NCBI GenBank assembly: GCA_964576115.1 | Contig: CAZNUA010000081.1 | Location: forward strand, 1-11,240 | DNA: 11,240 nt | Direction of reading: 5' to 3' | Source of the DNA: CAYSYY01 sp964576115 [NCBI: uncultured Gemmatimonadota bacterium] | GTDB taxonomy: Bacteria > Blakebacterota > Blakebacteria > Blakebacterales | Part shown: one piece after another, positions 1 to 8,018 of the stretch | How the letters are laid out: every line of letters begins with the position of its first letter | Position numbering within the stretch: the first letter of the stretch is position 1 | Position numbers and translations under genes: made by a program | Notes under the pieces: generated by a model | Told to the model about the DNA's origin: nothing | Databases searched by the model: none | The model's input: only the letters and a program-made list of their open reading frames with translations

Positions 1-69
1 GCGGCGGCCTGGTTCCCGGCCCGCCGGGCCACCCGGGTGAACCCGGTCGAGGCCCTGCGGGTCGAGTAG
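1..69 (+). CDS. ABC transporter permease, FtsX/MacB-like, C-terminal end (partial)
   Basis: Reading from base 1 gives 22 residues ending AAAWFPARRATRVNPVEALRVE and then TAG. The ending 'ARRA-RVNPVEALR' is the hallmark C-terminus of FtsX-like permeases (MacB, LolCE and the duplicated orphan permeases of Acidobacteria). There the last transmembrane helix runs into a short cytoplasmic basic tail. In this family the permease works with an ABC ATPase in exporting or mechanically handling substrates at the inner membrane. Everything upstream, including the helices and periplasmic domain, lies outside the window, so the subfamily and substrate cannot be told. The next gene starts 81 bases downstream on the same strand. 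Confidence 0.75.
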   Translation, partial: AAAWFPARRATRVNPVEALRVE

Positions 70-150
70 GTCTATCGATTCGAACCCCACCAGCCCCCGG
101 CTGCGTACCAATACCTGAGTCGGTTCCCCGCGGCCGGGAGGAGAACGAAA

Positions 151-600
151 ATGAAACGCGAGCGTATCCGGGAGAAAGCGAGCGCCCCTCCCAGCCCCGA
201 TTTCCTGCGCGCCAAGGCCGAAGAGGGCTGGCGACTGGTGGCTCTGGAGTGGGAACGGGAGGTCGATGAGCAGGGGAGCGGAGCAGACCTGCTCAAGGAG
301 GAAATCCCGTACGGACTGAGGGTATCGGCCGACTGCAGGCACCTGGAAGAGGATCCGGAGGAAAAGCAGGCTCTGACCCTGATGCTCGAGCTGATCGTGG
401 AGGACAAGCCGCTTTCAGTCGTCGCCGACGGCCTGAACCGACAGGGTCTGCGCACCCGCAACGGCGAGGACTGGACCCAGACTTCGGTCTTCTACATGCT
501 GCCCCGGCTGATCGAGGCGGCACCGATGATCTTCTCGAGCAGGGAATGGATCGAGCGTCGCAGCCAGGTCGAGGCGAGGATGGCGGAACTGCTGGAGTAA
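151..600 (+). CDS. Small protein with serine-recombinase-like DNA-binding ('recombinase') domain, no catalytic domain
   Basis: 149 residues. The ATG is preceded by GGGAGGAG at 136-143 with a 7-base gap, which supports this start. Residues ~52-118 follow the pattern of the Pfam 'Recombinase' region of large serine recombinases. IPYGLR comes first, then an acidic EEDPEEKQAL helix (67-76), then LSVVADGLNRQGLRTRNG (88-105) and a serine/threonine-led helix TSVFYMLPRLIE (111-122). The N-terminal ~50 residues are charged and helical (GWRLVALEWERE). The resolvase catalytic domain with its nucleophilic serine is absent and the protein is complete, so it cannot be a working recombinase. I recall similar unassigned proteins in Acidobacteria but cannot verify this. 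A DNA-binding or regulatory role is inferred only. It sits downstream of the permease and ends 14 bases before the convergent GAF gene. Confidence 0.72.
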   Translation: MKRERIREKASAPPSPDFLRAKAEEGWRLVALEWEREVDEQGSGADLLKEEIPYGLRVSADCRHLEEDPEEKQALTLMLELIVEDKPLSVVADGLNRQGLRTRNGEDWTQTSVFYMLPRLIEAAPMIFSSREWIERRSQVEARMAELLE

Positions 601-612
601 ATGCTCGAGCAG
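589..612. terminator. Imperfect hairpin between convergent genes (possible terminator)
   Basis: CTGCTGGAG (589-597) can pair with CTCGAGCAG (604-612) over nine positions with one G-G mismatch. The loop is the six bases TAAATG, which contains the stop codon of the upstream gene. It lies exactly between two convergent stop codons, where a bidirectional terminator is expected. Neither side has a T-run, so intrinsic termination is doubtful. Confidence 0.25.
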
Positions 613-614
613 CC

Positions 615-1394
615 TCAGTCGGCTCCGTTCGAAGCCTTTAAATCTCTCAGTTCCCGCTGGTATGCCTCGAGGCACTCGGGGCAGAGGCCGTGTGAGAATT
701 CGGCCCCGGAATGGGTCGCGACGTATTCCTCGACCTGTTGCCAGAAACCATCATCGTCGCGGATTTTCTTGCAACGGGCACAGATCGGGATGATCCCCTG
801 CAGGGTTCTCACTTCCGCCAGGGCTTTCTCGAGCCGGGTCACCGTCTGGCGCAGCTCATCCAGGTTTCGGCTGTTTTCAAGGGCTACGGCCGCGAATTCG
901 CCGAAAGCACCGGCCATCCGGGCATCATATTCCGTGAAATCACCCTCCTTGTTGGCCAGCCCCATGATCCCCTCGGTCCGGCCGGCGATCACGAGCGGAG
1001 CGAAGAGGACATTGCGCAGTTCGACATGGCCCTCAGGCATGAATTCCATCCACTCGCTGGCCATGAATTCATTGTCCCAGACGACGGCATTGCGGGTGTA
1101 GGCCTCAGCCCGCAGACCCCGGATCGGCATGGGCAGGTCGGGTTCGACATCGCAGGGCAGACCGCCGGCTTCGAGGAAGAGAACCTCGTTCTCCGATCCG
1201 TCGGGAGAAAGAAGGGCCACGTATCCCGAACGCGCACCGGTGATCCGACAGGCCTCATCGAAGATCGTGCGGGCGCACTCCTCAAAGGAAGTCGAGGCGA
1301 GAACCGCCCGGGAAGCGGTCAGCAGAGCGGTGACCTCTTCGATCCCGACGGCATCGTCGGTGGATGACAGAACATGCATTCCCGAATCGGTCAT
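615..1394 (-). CDS. GAF-domain protein with C-terminal CxxC...HGxCPxC tail
   Basis: 259 residues, cytosolic, with no signal peptide or membrane segment. The start ATG has GGAG at 1403-1406, 8 bases upstream. An ATG five bases upstream is out of frame and too close to this site. Residues ~25-175 form a GAF sensory domain (FEECARTIFDEACRITGA, then FAPLVIAGRTEGIMGLAN). A short helix or coiled coil follows (~176-198), then the tail ILPICxxCKKI-like IIPICARCKKIRDDDGFW, with C205/C208 and H235-C238-C241 (HGLCPEC). This tail is known as a recurrent C-terminal module on PAS, GAF and receiver proteins of deltaproteobacteria and relatives. The cysteine/histidine spacing suggests metal binding, but its role is not established to my knowledge. 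No kinase, cyclase or HTH output domain is present. It lies 105 bases downstream of glnS on the same strand, so cotranscription is possible. Confidence 0.9.
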   Translation of the reverse strand: MTDSGMHVLSSTDDAVGIEEVTALLTASRAVLASTSFEECARTIFDEACRITGARSGYVALLSPDGSENEVLFLEAGGLPCDVEPDLPMPIRGLRAEAYTRNAVVWDNEFMASEWMEFMPEGHVELRNVLFAPLVIAGRTEGIMGLANKEGDFTEYDARMAGAFGEFAAVALENSRNLDELRQTVTRLEKALAEVRTLQGIIPICARCKKIRDDDGFWQQVEEYVATHSGAEFSHGLCPECLEAYQRELRDLKASNGAD

Positions 1395-1443
1395 TTCATT
1401 GTCTCCGCAGTATGATACTCAAGTTATCAGGAACAATTCTTGT

Positions 1444-1472
1444 TTATAATCCCAATCACCACCCCGGGACAA
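1444..1472 (-). promoter_or_regulatory. Candidate sigma70-type promoter for the GAF gene
   Basis: On the minus strand TTGTCC (1472-1467) is followed after 17 bases by TTATAA (1449-1444). It lies about 50 bases upstream of the GAF start codon in a locally A+T-rich patch of an otherwise G+C-rich region. This is a pattern match only, since the housekeeping promoter consensus of this lineage is unknown. Confidence 0.3.
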
Positions 1473-1493
1473 GGATCAGTAACAACCCGGGAT
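1461..1493 (-). terminator. Weak hairpin downstream of glnS
   Basis: Two CCCGGG blocks (1463-1468 and 1486-1491) pair perfectly over six bases, and a flanking G-T wobble plus one A-T pair extend the stem on the minus strand. The loop is 17 bases and no T-run follows, so it is a poor intrinsic terminator. It begins just after the glnS stop and overlaps the proposed -35 element of the GAF gene. Confidence 0.2.
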
Positions 1494-1499
1494 CCGCTA

Positions 1500-3188
<1,689 letters not shown>

Positions 3189-3213
3189 GGAATCCCCCGC
3201 GTTATCCGGTCAG

Positions 3214-3239
3214 AAAAAGGGCGGGTGCGCTGCACCGCC
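3214..3239 (-). terminator. Intrinsic terminator between glycosylasparaginase and glnS
   Basis: On the minus strand GGCGGTGC (3239-3232) pairs with GCACCCGCC (3228-3220) through eight base pairs with one bulged C and a three-base loop. One C and then five T follow (3218-3214). This is a textbook Rho-independent terminator for transcripts from the upstream gene. It ends only about 25 bases before the glnS start codon, so it may also lie inside the glnS leader. Confidence 0.68.
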
Positions 3240-3264
3240 GCATGATGCACGCGCCGGTTCAACG

Positions 3265-3293
3265 TGTCTAGGATTGATTCCGGCTCAGCTCAA
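3265..3293 (-). promoter_or_regulatory. Weak candidate promoter for glnS
   Basis: On the minus strand TTGAGC (3293-3288), a 17-base spacer and TAGACA (3270-3265) roughly fit a sigma70 promoter. A transcript from here would begin near 3258 and carry the terminator hairpin in its leader before glnS. The match is poor, particularly in the -10 element. Confidence 0.2.
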
Positions 3294-3335
3294 TACGAGC
3301 ACCAGGCCGGGCACAGAGCCGCCCGGACTCCACCC

Positions 3336-4406
3336 TCAGCGCAGACCGGGGCCCTCGGTCAGATTCACCCCCGCCCCGGTCGCGACCGCCATACGCGCCC
3401 GACCATGCATGGCGGCACAGCCGGTCTCCCCCGCCCGGTTGACGGCCACGAAGTGCTCGCCGGGGAAGTAGTCGGGATTCACGTTCCGGTAGCGCGCGAC
3501 GATCATCTCCAGGGCATCGAGGCAGGCCTGCTGCGGGCTTCGACCCTGCGCCATGCGCAGCACGATATAGAAGGTACTGCAGGTCTTGATCACATCTTCG
3601 CCGCGGCCCACCGCGCCTGCGGCGCCGACCTCGTTGTCGACATAGAGCCCGGCTCCGATGATCGGAGAATCCCCCACCCGCCCGGGGATCTTCGACGCGT
3701 ACCCGCTGGTAGTCGTGATACCGGCCACGTTGCCCGCGGTATCGACCGCCAGCAGGTTGACGGTGCCGTGATGATATTCCTCGGGATGGAGCCGGTTGAG
3801 GTGAGCGGCCAGATCGGGGCGGTCGCGCAGGTGCTCGGGGGGACCCCAATGATCGCTCTCGTTCAGGTTCTCGCGCCAGCGCAGCCAGGCCAACCGGGCC
3901 CGCTCGGTCAGCAGGTTCTCTTCCTCGAAGCCCCACTTTTTCGCGAAAGCGAGCGCTCCGGAACCCACCAGCAGGACGTGATCGGTATGCTCCATGACGA
4001 TCCGGGCCACCGAGCAGGGGTGGCGGATGTTCTCCAGACAACCCACCGCCCCGGCGTTGTAGGTCCGACCGTCCATGATCGAGGCGTCGAGCTGGACCAC
4101 CCCGGCTTCGTTCGGCGCACCCCCATAACCCACACTCATATCCTCGGGATCGTCCTCGACGATGTTGGCCGCTGTCTCGACCGCATCCAGAGCCGACCCT
4201 CCCCCGGCCAGGATCTCGTACCCGGCCGCGACGGCGTTGCGACCGGTCTGGTTGGCGTGGCTCGAGGCGATCATGGGAACCTGCCCCGCCTGGCCGGCTT
4301 GACCGGATCGGTTGCCTCCGATGAGCCCACGGGGCATCAGGAACGCCCCGGCTCCCAGGCCGGCGCTGCGGGAAAAGAACGAGCGTCGCGAGAATGTCCG
4401 CTGCAT
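3336..4406 (-). CDS. Glycosylasparaginase, N4-(beta-N-acetylglucosaminyl)-L-asparaginase, Tat-exported
   Basis: 356 residues from ATG at 4406, chosen because GGGGAGG (4419-4413) sits 6 bases upstream. A TTG at 4421 in the same frame would overlap that site. This N-terminal-nucleophile hydrolase cleaves the bond between the reducing-end GlcNAc and the asparagine side chain of glycoasparagines, releasing aspartate. The N-terminus carries SRRSFFSR followed by a hydrophobic stretch (residues ~6-25), a twin-arginine signal, so it acts in the periplasm or outside. The alpha/beta precursor cleavage site is at HHGTVN. Thr215 becomes the nucleophile after autoproteolysis, and Gly replaces the Asp seen in the human and Flavobacterium enzymes. 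The substrate-binding block GRVGDSPIIGAGLYVDNEVGAAG (242-264) is intact. The gene is divergent from the alpha-mannosidase/alpha-fucosidase operon, which suggests a shared N-glycan pathway. Isoaspartyl peptidase activity is a less likely alternative. Confidence 0.92.
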   Translation of the reverse strand: MQRTFSRRSFFSRSAGLGAGAFLMPRGLIGGNRSGQAGQAGQVPMIASSHANQTGRNAVAAGYEILAGGGSALDAVETAANIVEDDPEDMSVGYGGAPNEAGVVQLDASIMDGRTYNAGAVGCLENIRHPCSVARIVMEHTDHVLLVGSGALAFAKKWGFEEENLLTERARLAWLRWRENLNESDHWGPPEHLRDRPDLAAHLNRLHPEEYHHGTVNLLAVDTAGNVAGITTTSGYASKIPGRVGDSPIIGAGLYVDNEVGAAGAVGRGEDVIKTCSTFYIVLRMAQGRSPQQACLDALEMIVARYRNVNPDYFPGEHFVAVNRAGETGCAAMHGRARMAVATGAGVNLTEGPGLR

Positions 4407-4412
4407 CAGATG

Positions 4413-4419
4413 CCTCCCC
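4413..4419 (-). promoter_or_regulatory. Ribosome binding site fixing the glycosylasparaginase start
   Basis: GGGGAGG on the minus strand, 6 bases before ATG at 4406. It argues against the in-frame TTG at 4421, which would put this site inside the coding region. Confidence 0.75.
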
Positions 4420-4442
4420 AAGGTGTGTTTGCATTCGGGTAC

Positions 4443-4479
4443 CGACAGGTTCTGCGGCTGACAATACCCTGCGACAGGT
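4443..4479. repeat. Direct repeat CGACAGGT in the divergent control region
   Basis: CGACAGGT occurs at 4443-4450 and again at 4472-4479 in the same direction, 29 bases apart start to start. It lies between the divergent glycosylasparaginase and alpha-mannosidase starts. A weak minus-strand promoter, TTGTCA (4464-4459) and TACCCG (4441-4436) with a 17-base gap, straddles the first copy. Tandem 8-mers in such a position could be an operator pair, but no regulator is encoded in the window. Confidence 0.3.
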
Positions 4480-4540
4480 CACCGATGCACCTGCTCAATT
4501 GCGAGGGTGCCCGCCTCGAGAAGGATCGCAGAACCGTCCT

Positions 4541-4555
4541 CCCGCCGCTGGCGGG
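4541..4555. promoter_or_regulatory. Perfect 6-bp hairpin upstream of the alpha-mannosidase gene
   Basis: CCCGCC-GCT-GGCGGG is a perfect inverted repeat with a three-base loop, about 80 bases before the start codon. It has no T-run in either direction, so a terminator role is unlikely. It may be an operator or a leader structure. Chance occurrence in G+C-rich DNA is also possible. Confidence 0.2.
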
Positions 4556-4623
4556 TCGGCTTGAAGAGCAGTATGCTGGAAAGTGGCAGAGCCCCGCAGC
4601 CCCCCACCCGAAGACCGCCTGCC

Positions 4624-4630
4624 GGGAGGA
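4624..4630 (+). promoter_or_regulatory. Ribosome binding site fixing the alpha-mannosidase start
   Basis: GGGAGGA lies 6 bases before ATG at 4637. This start leaves a clean lipoprotein signal at the N-terminus. The in-frame GTG at 4583 would add 18 residues that spoil it. Confidence 0.75.
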
Positions 4631-4636
4631 AGCACC

Positions 4637-7600
4637 ATGATACGGAGAGCCGTCCCCTTGATGACCTTGCTGGTGGCGTGTCTGACCGCACTCAGTACCA
4701 TCGGCTGCAGCAAAGCGCCCGACCTGAGCCGGGATCCGACCCTTTATGTGGTCGGATACGCCCACCTCGACACGCAGTGGCGGTGGGATTACGTGCGCAC
4801 GATCGAGGAGTATCTCCCGAAGACGATGCACGACAATTTCGCCCTGTTCGAGAAATACCCGCACTACGTCTTCAACTTCAGCGGCGCCAACCGCTACCGC
4901 ATGATGAAGGAGTACTACCCGGTCGATTACGAACGGGTGAAGGAGTATGTCGCCGCCGGCCGCTGGTTCCCCTGTGGTTCGTCCATGGAGGAGAGCGATG
5001 TGAACGTCCCCTCGGCCGAATCGCTCATCCGGCAGGTCCTTTACGGCAGCCAGTACTTCCGGCACGAGTTCGGGACACAAAGCGCCGAGTACATGCTCCC
5101 CGACTGTTTCGGCTTTCCCGCTTCGCTGCCCGGTATCCTGGCCCACTGCGGCATCACGGGTTTCTCGACCCAGAAGCTGTCGTGGAACTCGGCCAACGGC
5201 ATCCCCTTCAACGTCGGCGTCTGGGAGGGCCTGGATGGCGGTAGCGTGATCGCCGCCCTCAACCCGCTGAGTTACGGCAGCCAGGTCAGAGAGGACCTCT
5301 CGACGAGTGAGATGTGGATCGAGCGGGTCGAAGCCAACGGTCGCGAGGGAGGTGTCCACGCCGACTACCACTACTACGGCACCGGCGATACCGGCGGTTC
5401 GCCCACCGAGAACTCGGTGGCCTGCATGGAGGCGACCGTCACGGGGAGCGAATATGTCTTCCCCCCCGAGCGGCGCCGTCGCCGGTATGGCGAGCCGGAA
5501 GAGCCCGCCCCGGAACCGGGGCCGCCGGTCGTGGTGGGTGAAGGGCCGCTGCAGGTCGTCTCGGCCACCGCCGAGCAGATGTTCCTCGACATCACCCCGG
5601 AACAGGCCGCGCGACTGCCGCGTTACAAGGGCGACCTGCTCCTGATCGAGCACTCAGCCGGCTCGATCACCTCACAGACCTACATCAAACGCTGGAACCG
5701 ACACAACGAGGTGCTGGCCGACGCCGCCGAGCGGGCGGCAGTGGCGGCCGAGTGGTTGGGGGGCCCGGTCTACCCGCGGCAGCGACTGACCGATGCCTGG
5801 ACCCTGGTCATGGGCGGGCAGTTCCACGACATCCTGCCCGGCACCAGCATCCCCAAGGCGTACGAGTACTCGTGGAACGACGCCGTGCTGGCGATGAACC
5901 AGTTCGCCGGGGTGATCACCGGTTCGACCGACGCCATCGCTTCGGGCCTCGACACCCGGGTTGACGGGACCGCCATCGTGGTCTACAACCCGCTCGCGAT
6001 CGAGCGCGAAGACGTGGTCGAGGTCAGCCTTGCTTTCCCCGGCGGCGTGCCGCCGGCGGTGCGGGTGGTCGGTCCCAACGGGGCCGAGGTACCGGCCCAG
6101 CTCGCCGGCTCCGATGACGGGATCGCCACGGTCCTCTTCCTGGCCCGGGTGCCCTCGGTGGGCTTCGCGGTCTTCGACGTCCAGCCGGCCGAAGCCGCCC
6201 CGGCGGTTTCACCTCTCGGTGTGACCCACACTTCACTCGAAAACGCCCGCTACCGCATCCGCCTGGACAGCAACGGCGACGTGGCCGGCATCTTCGACAA
6301 GAGCCTGGGCCGAGAGCTCCTCTCGGCCCCGGCCCGCCTGGCGCTGCAGCACAACCGGCCGGCCCAGTGGCCGGCCTGGAACATGGACTGGTCCGATCAG
6401 CGCCAGCCCCCGCGCGGCTATGTCTCGGGACCGGCCCGGATCCGCGTGGTCGAAAACGGGCCGGTCCGGGTGGCGGTCGAGATCGACCGCGAGACCGAGG
6501 GTTCCCGGTTCGTGCAGACGATCCGGCTGGCGGCCGGGGAGGCCGGTGACCGGGTCGAGTTCGACAACGAGATCGACTGGCGGATCGGGTCAACGGCCCT
6601 GAAAGCCACCTTCCCCCTGAGCGCGGCGAATCCCGAGGCCACCTACAACTGGGATATCGGCACCATCCGCCGGGGTAACAACGATTCCACAAAGTACGAG
6701 GTCCCCTCGCACCAGTGGTTCGACCTGACCGACACGAGCGGCGAGTACGGTGTGACGGTGCTTTCGGACTGCAAGTACGGTTCCGACAAACCCGACGACC
6801 GCACCCTGCGTCTGACCCTGATCTACAGCCCCGGCATCACCCGGAGTTACCCCGATCAGGCCACCCAGGACTGGGGTCACCACGAGTTCATCTACGGTCT
6901 GGCCGGCCACAGTGGCGACTGGCGCGAGGGGCGAACCGACCTGCAGGCCCGGCGCCTCAATCAGCCTCTGCTGGCCTTCATTGCCCCCCGTCATGAGGGC
7001 CCGCTCGGCCGCACCTTCTCCCTGCTGCACCTGAACACCAACCGGGTGCGCGTGCTGGCGGTGAAACGAGCCGAGGAGAGTGACGAGGTCATCGTGCGTC
7101 TGGTCGAGCTCGACGGCCGGCCGGCCGAAGGGATCCGGGTCGGTTTCGCCGCTCCGGTCACCTCGGCCCGGGAAGTGAACGGGCAGGAGATGCGTCTGGG
7201 CCGGGCGGATGTGAACGACGGGGAGCTGGTGACCGATCTCTCGCCGTATCAGGTCCGCAGTTTCGCGGTACGGCTCACCCGGGCTCCGGTCCGGCTCACC
7301 GCTCCCCGTACCCGGACGGTCGCCCTCCCCTGGGGCCGGATCGTGACCAGCCAGGATTCAACCCGCGCCCGGGAAGGGTTCACGGGCGACGGCCGCTGCC
7401 TGCCGGCCGAGATGCTGCCCGACCGGATCCTCTATGACGGCATCCCCTTCCAGTTGGCCGGCGGTCAGGGCACGGAACCCGACGCGGTGGTCTGCCGAGG
7501 TCAGACGATCTCCCTGCCCGCGGGCGAGTACGACCGGATCTACCTGCTGGCCGCTTCCGCCGAGGGGGACCGGACGACCGCCTTCCGGGTGGGCGAGGAA

Positions 7601-8002
7601 ATCGAGGAGGTAACCGTACCGGACTGGGGGGGCTACCTCGGGCAGTGGGATAACCGTATCTGGAAACGGGTCGAGACACAGATCCCGGCCGATCCGGAGC
7701 ACAACCGCCCGGCCCGGACGCGGGTGTCCGAAGAGTATGACGGACTCGAGCCGGGTTTCATCAAGCGCTCGCCGGTGGCCTGGTTCTGCTCGCATCACCA
7801 CTCCATCGACGGGATCAACCAGCCGTATGCGTATGCCTATCTGTTCGGGATCTGCCTCGAGCGGCCGGCGGGGACGGGAACGCTGACCCTGCCCGGAGAT
7901 CCCGCGGTGCGGATCATGGCGGTCACCGTTTCAGACGGCGGGGCTCACGTCCACCCCGCCCACCCGCTCTACGACACCCTGGAGCGGACGGGAGGACGGT
8001 AA
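4637..8002 (+). CDS. Glycoside hydrolase family 38 alpha-mannosidase, lipoprotein
   Basis: 1121 residues. It hydrolyses terminal alpha-linked mannose, most likely from N-glycans. The N-terminus has two arginines, a hydrophobic run and a lipobox-like TIGC with Cys24, so it is probably membrane-anchored and faces the periplasm or the outside. The catalytic domain shows the zinc-binding AHLDTQWRWD (His43, Asp45), the nucleophile block MLPDCFGF (Asp156), and QFHDILPGTS with His397 as further zinc ligand. The GH38 middle helical and beta-sandwich domains run to ~890. A C-terminal domain (~895-1115, with YDGIPFQL, GQTISLPAGEYDRIYLLAA and GGYLGQWDNRIW) matches the pattern I recall from long bacterial GH38 enzymes. 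An Arg/Pro/Glu-rich segment at residues ~276-298 looks inserted. The alpha-fucosidase gene follows after 16 bases, so the two form an operon. Confidence 0.93.
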   Translation: MIRRAVPLMTLLVACLTALSTIGCSKAPDLSRDPTLYVVGYAHLDTQWRWDYVRTIEEYLPKTMHDNFALFEKYPHYVFNFSGANRYRMMKEYYPVDYERVKEYVAAGRWFPCGSSMEESDVNVPSAESLIRQVLYGSQYFRHEFGTQSAEYMLPDCFGFPASLPGILAHCGITGFSTQKLSWNSANGIPFNVGVWEGLDGGSVIAALNPLSYGSQVREDLSTSEMWIERVEANGREGGVHADYHYYGTGDTGGSPTENSVACMEATVTGSEYVFPPERRRRRYGEPEEPAPEPGPPVVVGEGPLQVVSATAEQMFLDITPEQAARLPRYKGDLLLIEHSAGSITSQTYIKRWNRHNEVLADAAERAAVAAEWLGGPVYPRQRLTDAWTLVMGGQFHDILPGTSIPKAYEYSWNDAVLAMNQFAGVITGSTDAIASGLDTRVDGTAIVVYNPLAIEREDVVEVSLAFPGGVPPAVRVVGPNGAEVPAQLAGSDDGIATVLFLARVPSVGFAVFDVQPAEAAPAVSPLGVTHTSLENARYRIRLDSNGDVAGIFDKSLGRELLSAPARLALQHNRPAQWPAWNMDWSDQRQPPRGYVSGPARIRVVENGPVRVAVEIDRETEGSRFVQTIRLAAGEAGDRVEFDNEIDWRIGSTALKATFPLSAANPEATYNWDIGTIRRGNNDSTKYEVPSHQWFDLTDTSGEYGVTVLSDCKYGSDKPDDRTLRLTLIYSPGITRSYPDQATQDWGHHEFIYGLAGHSGDWREGRTDLQARRLNQPLLAFIAPRHEGPLGRTFSLLHLNTNRVRVLAVKRAEESDEVIVRLVELDGRPAEGIRVGFAAPVTSAREVNGQEMRLGRADVNDGELVTDLSPYQVRSFAVRLTRAPVRLTAPRTRTVALPWGRIVTSQDSTRAREGFTGDGRCLPAEMLPDRILYDGIPFQLAGGQGTEPDAVVCRGQTISLPAGEYDRIYLLAASAEGDRTTAFRVGEEIEEVTVPDWGGYLGQWDNRIWKRVETQIPADPEHNRPARTRVSEEYDGLEPGFIKRSPVAWFCSHHHSIDGINQPYAYAYLFGICLERPAGTGTLTLPGDPAVRIMAVTVSDGGAHVHPAHPLYDTLERTGGR

Positions 8003-8018
8003 AATCGGAGATCATGTC

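Noticed and set aside
70-90. A T-loop-like GGTTCGAAT on the minus strand suggesting a tRNA
   Set aside because: The flanking five bases do not pair, and there is no acceptor, anticodon or D arm in the surrounding sequence.
711-1367. A 218-codon plus-strand open frame opposite the GAF gene
   Set aside because: It is a shadow of the GAF coding strand with no family resemblance and no ribosome binding site.
3307-3326. CCGGGC/GCCCGG hairpin just after the glycosylasparaginase stop as a terminator
   Set aside because: The stem is six base pairs with an eight-base loop and no T-run. The hairpin at 3214-3239 is a much better terminator for the same transcript.
4583-4636. An upstream GTG start that would lengthen the alpha-mannosidase by 18 residues
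   Set aside because: The ATG at 4637 has a good Shine-Dalgarno sequence and leaves a proper lipoprotein signal. The extension would bury that signal.
3264-4640. A 458-codon plus-strand open frame opposite the glycosylasparaginase gene
   Set aside because: It overlaps a gene with clear catalytic motifs and a matching ribosome site. The antisense product has no recognisable domain.
5461-5467. Run of seven C as a frameshift or phase-variation tract in the GH38 gene
   Set aside because: The reading frame is intact and GH38 homology resumes in the same frame. One short run is unremarkable in DNA this rich in G+C.
4406-5653. A 415-codon minus-strand open frame across the divergent region and the GH38 gene
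   Set aside because: It is antisense to conserved GH38 catalytic motifs and overlaps the intergenic control region. It has no ribosome site or domain.
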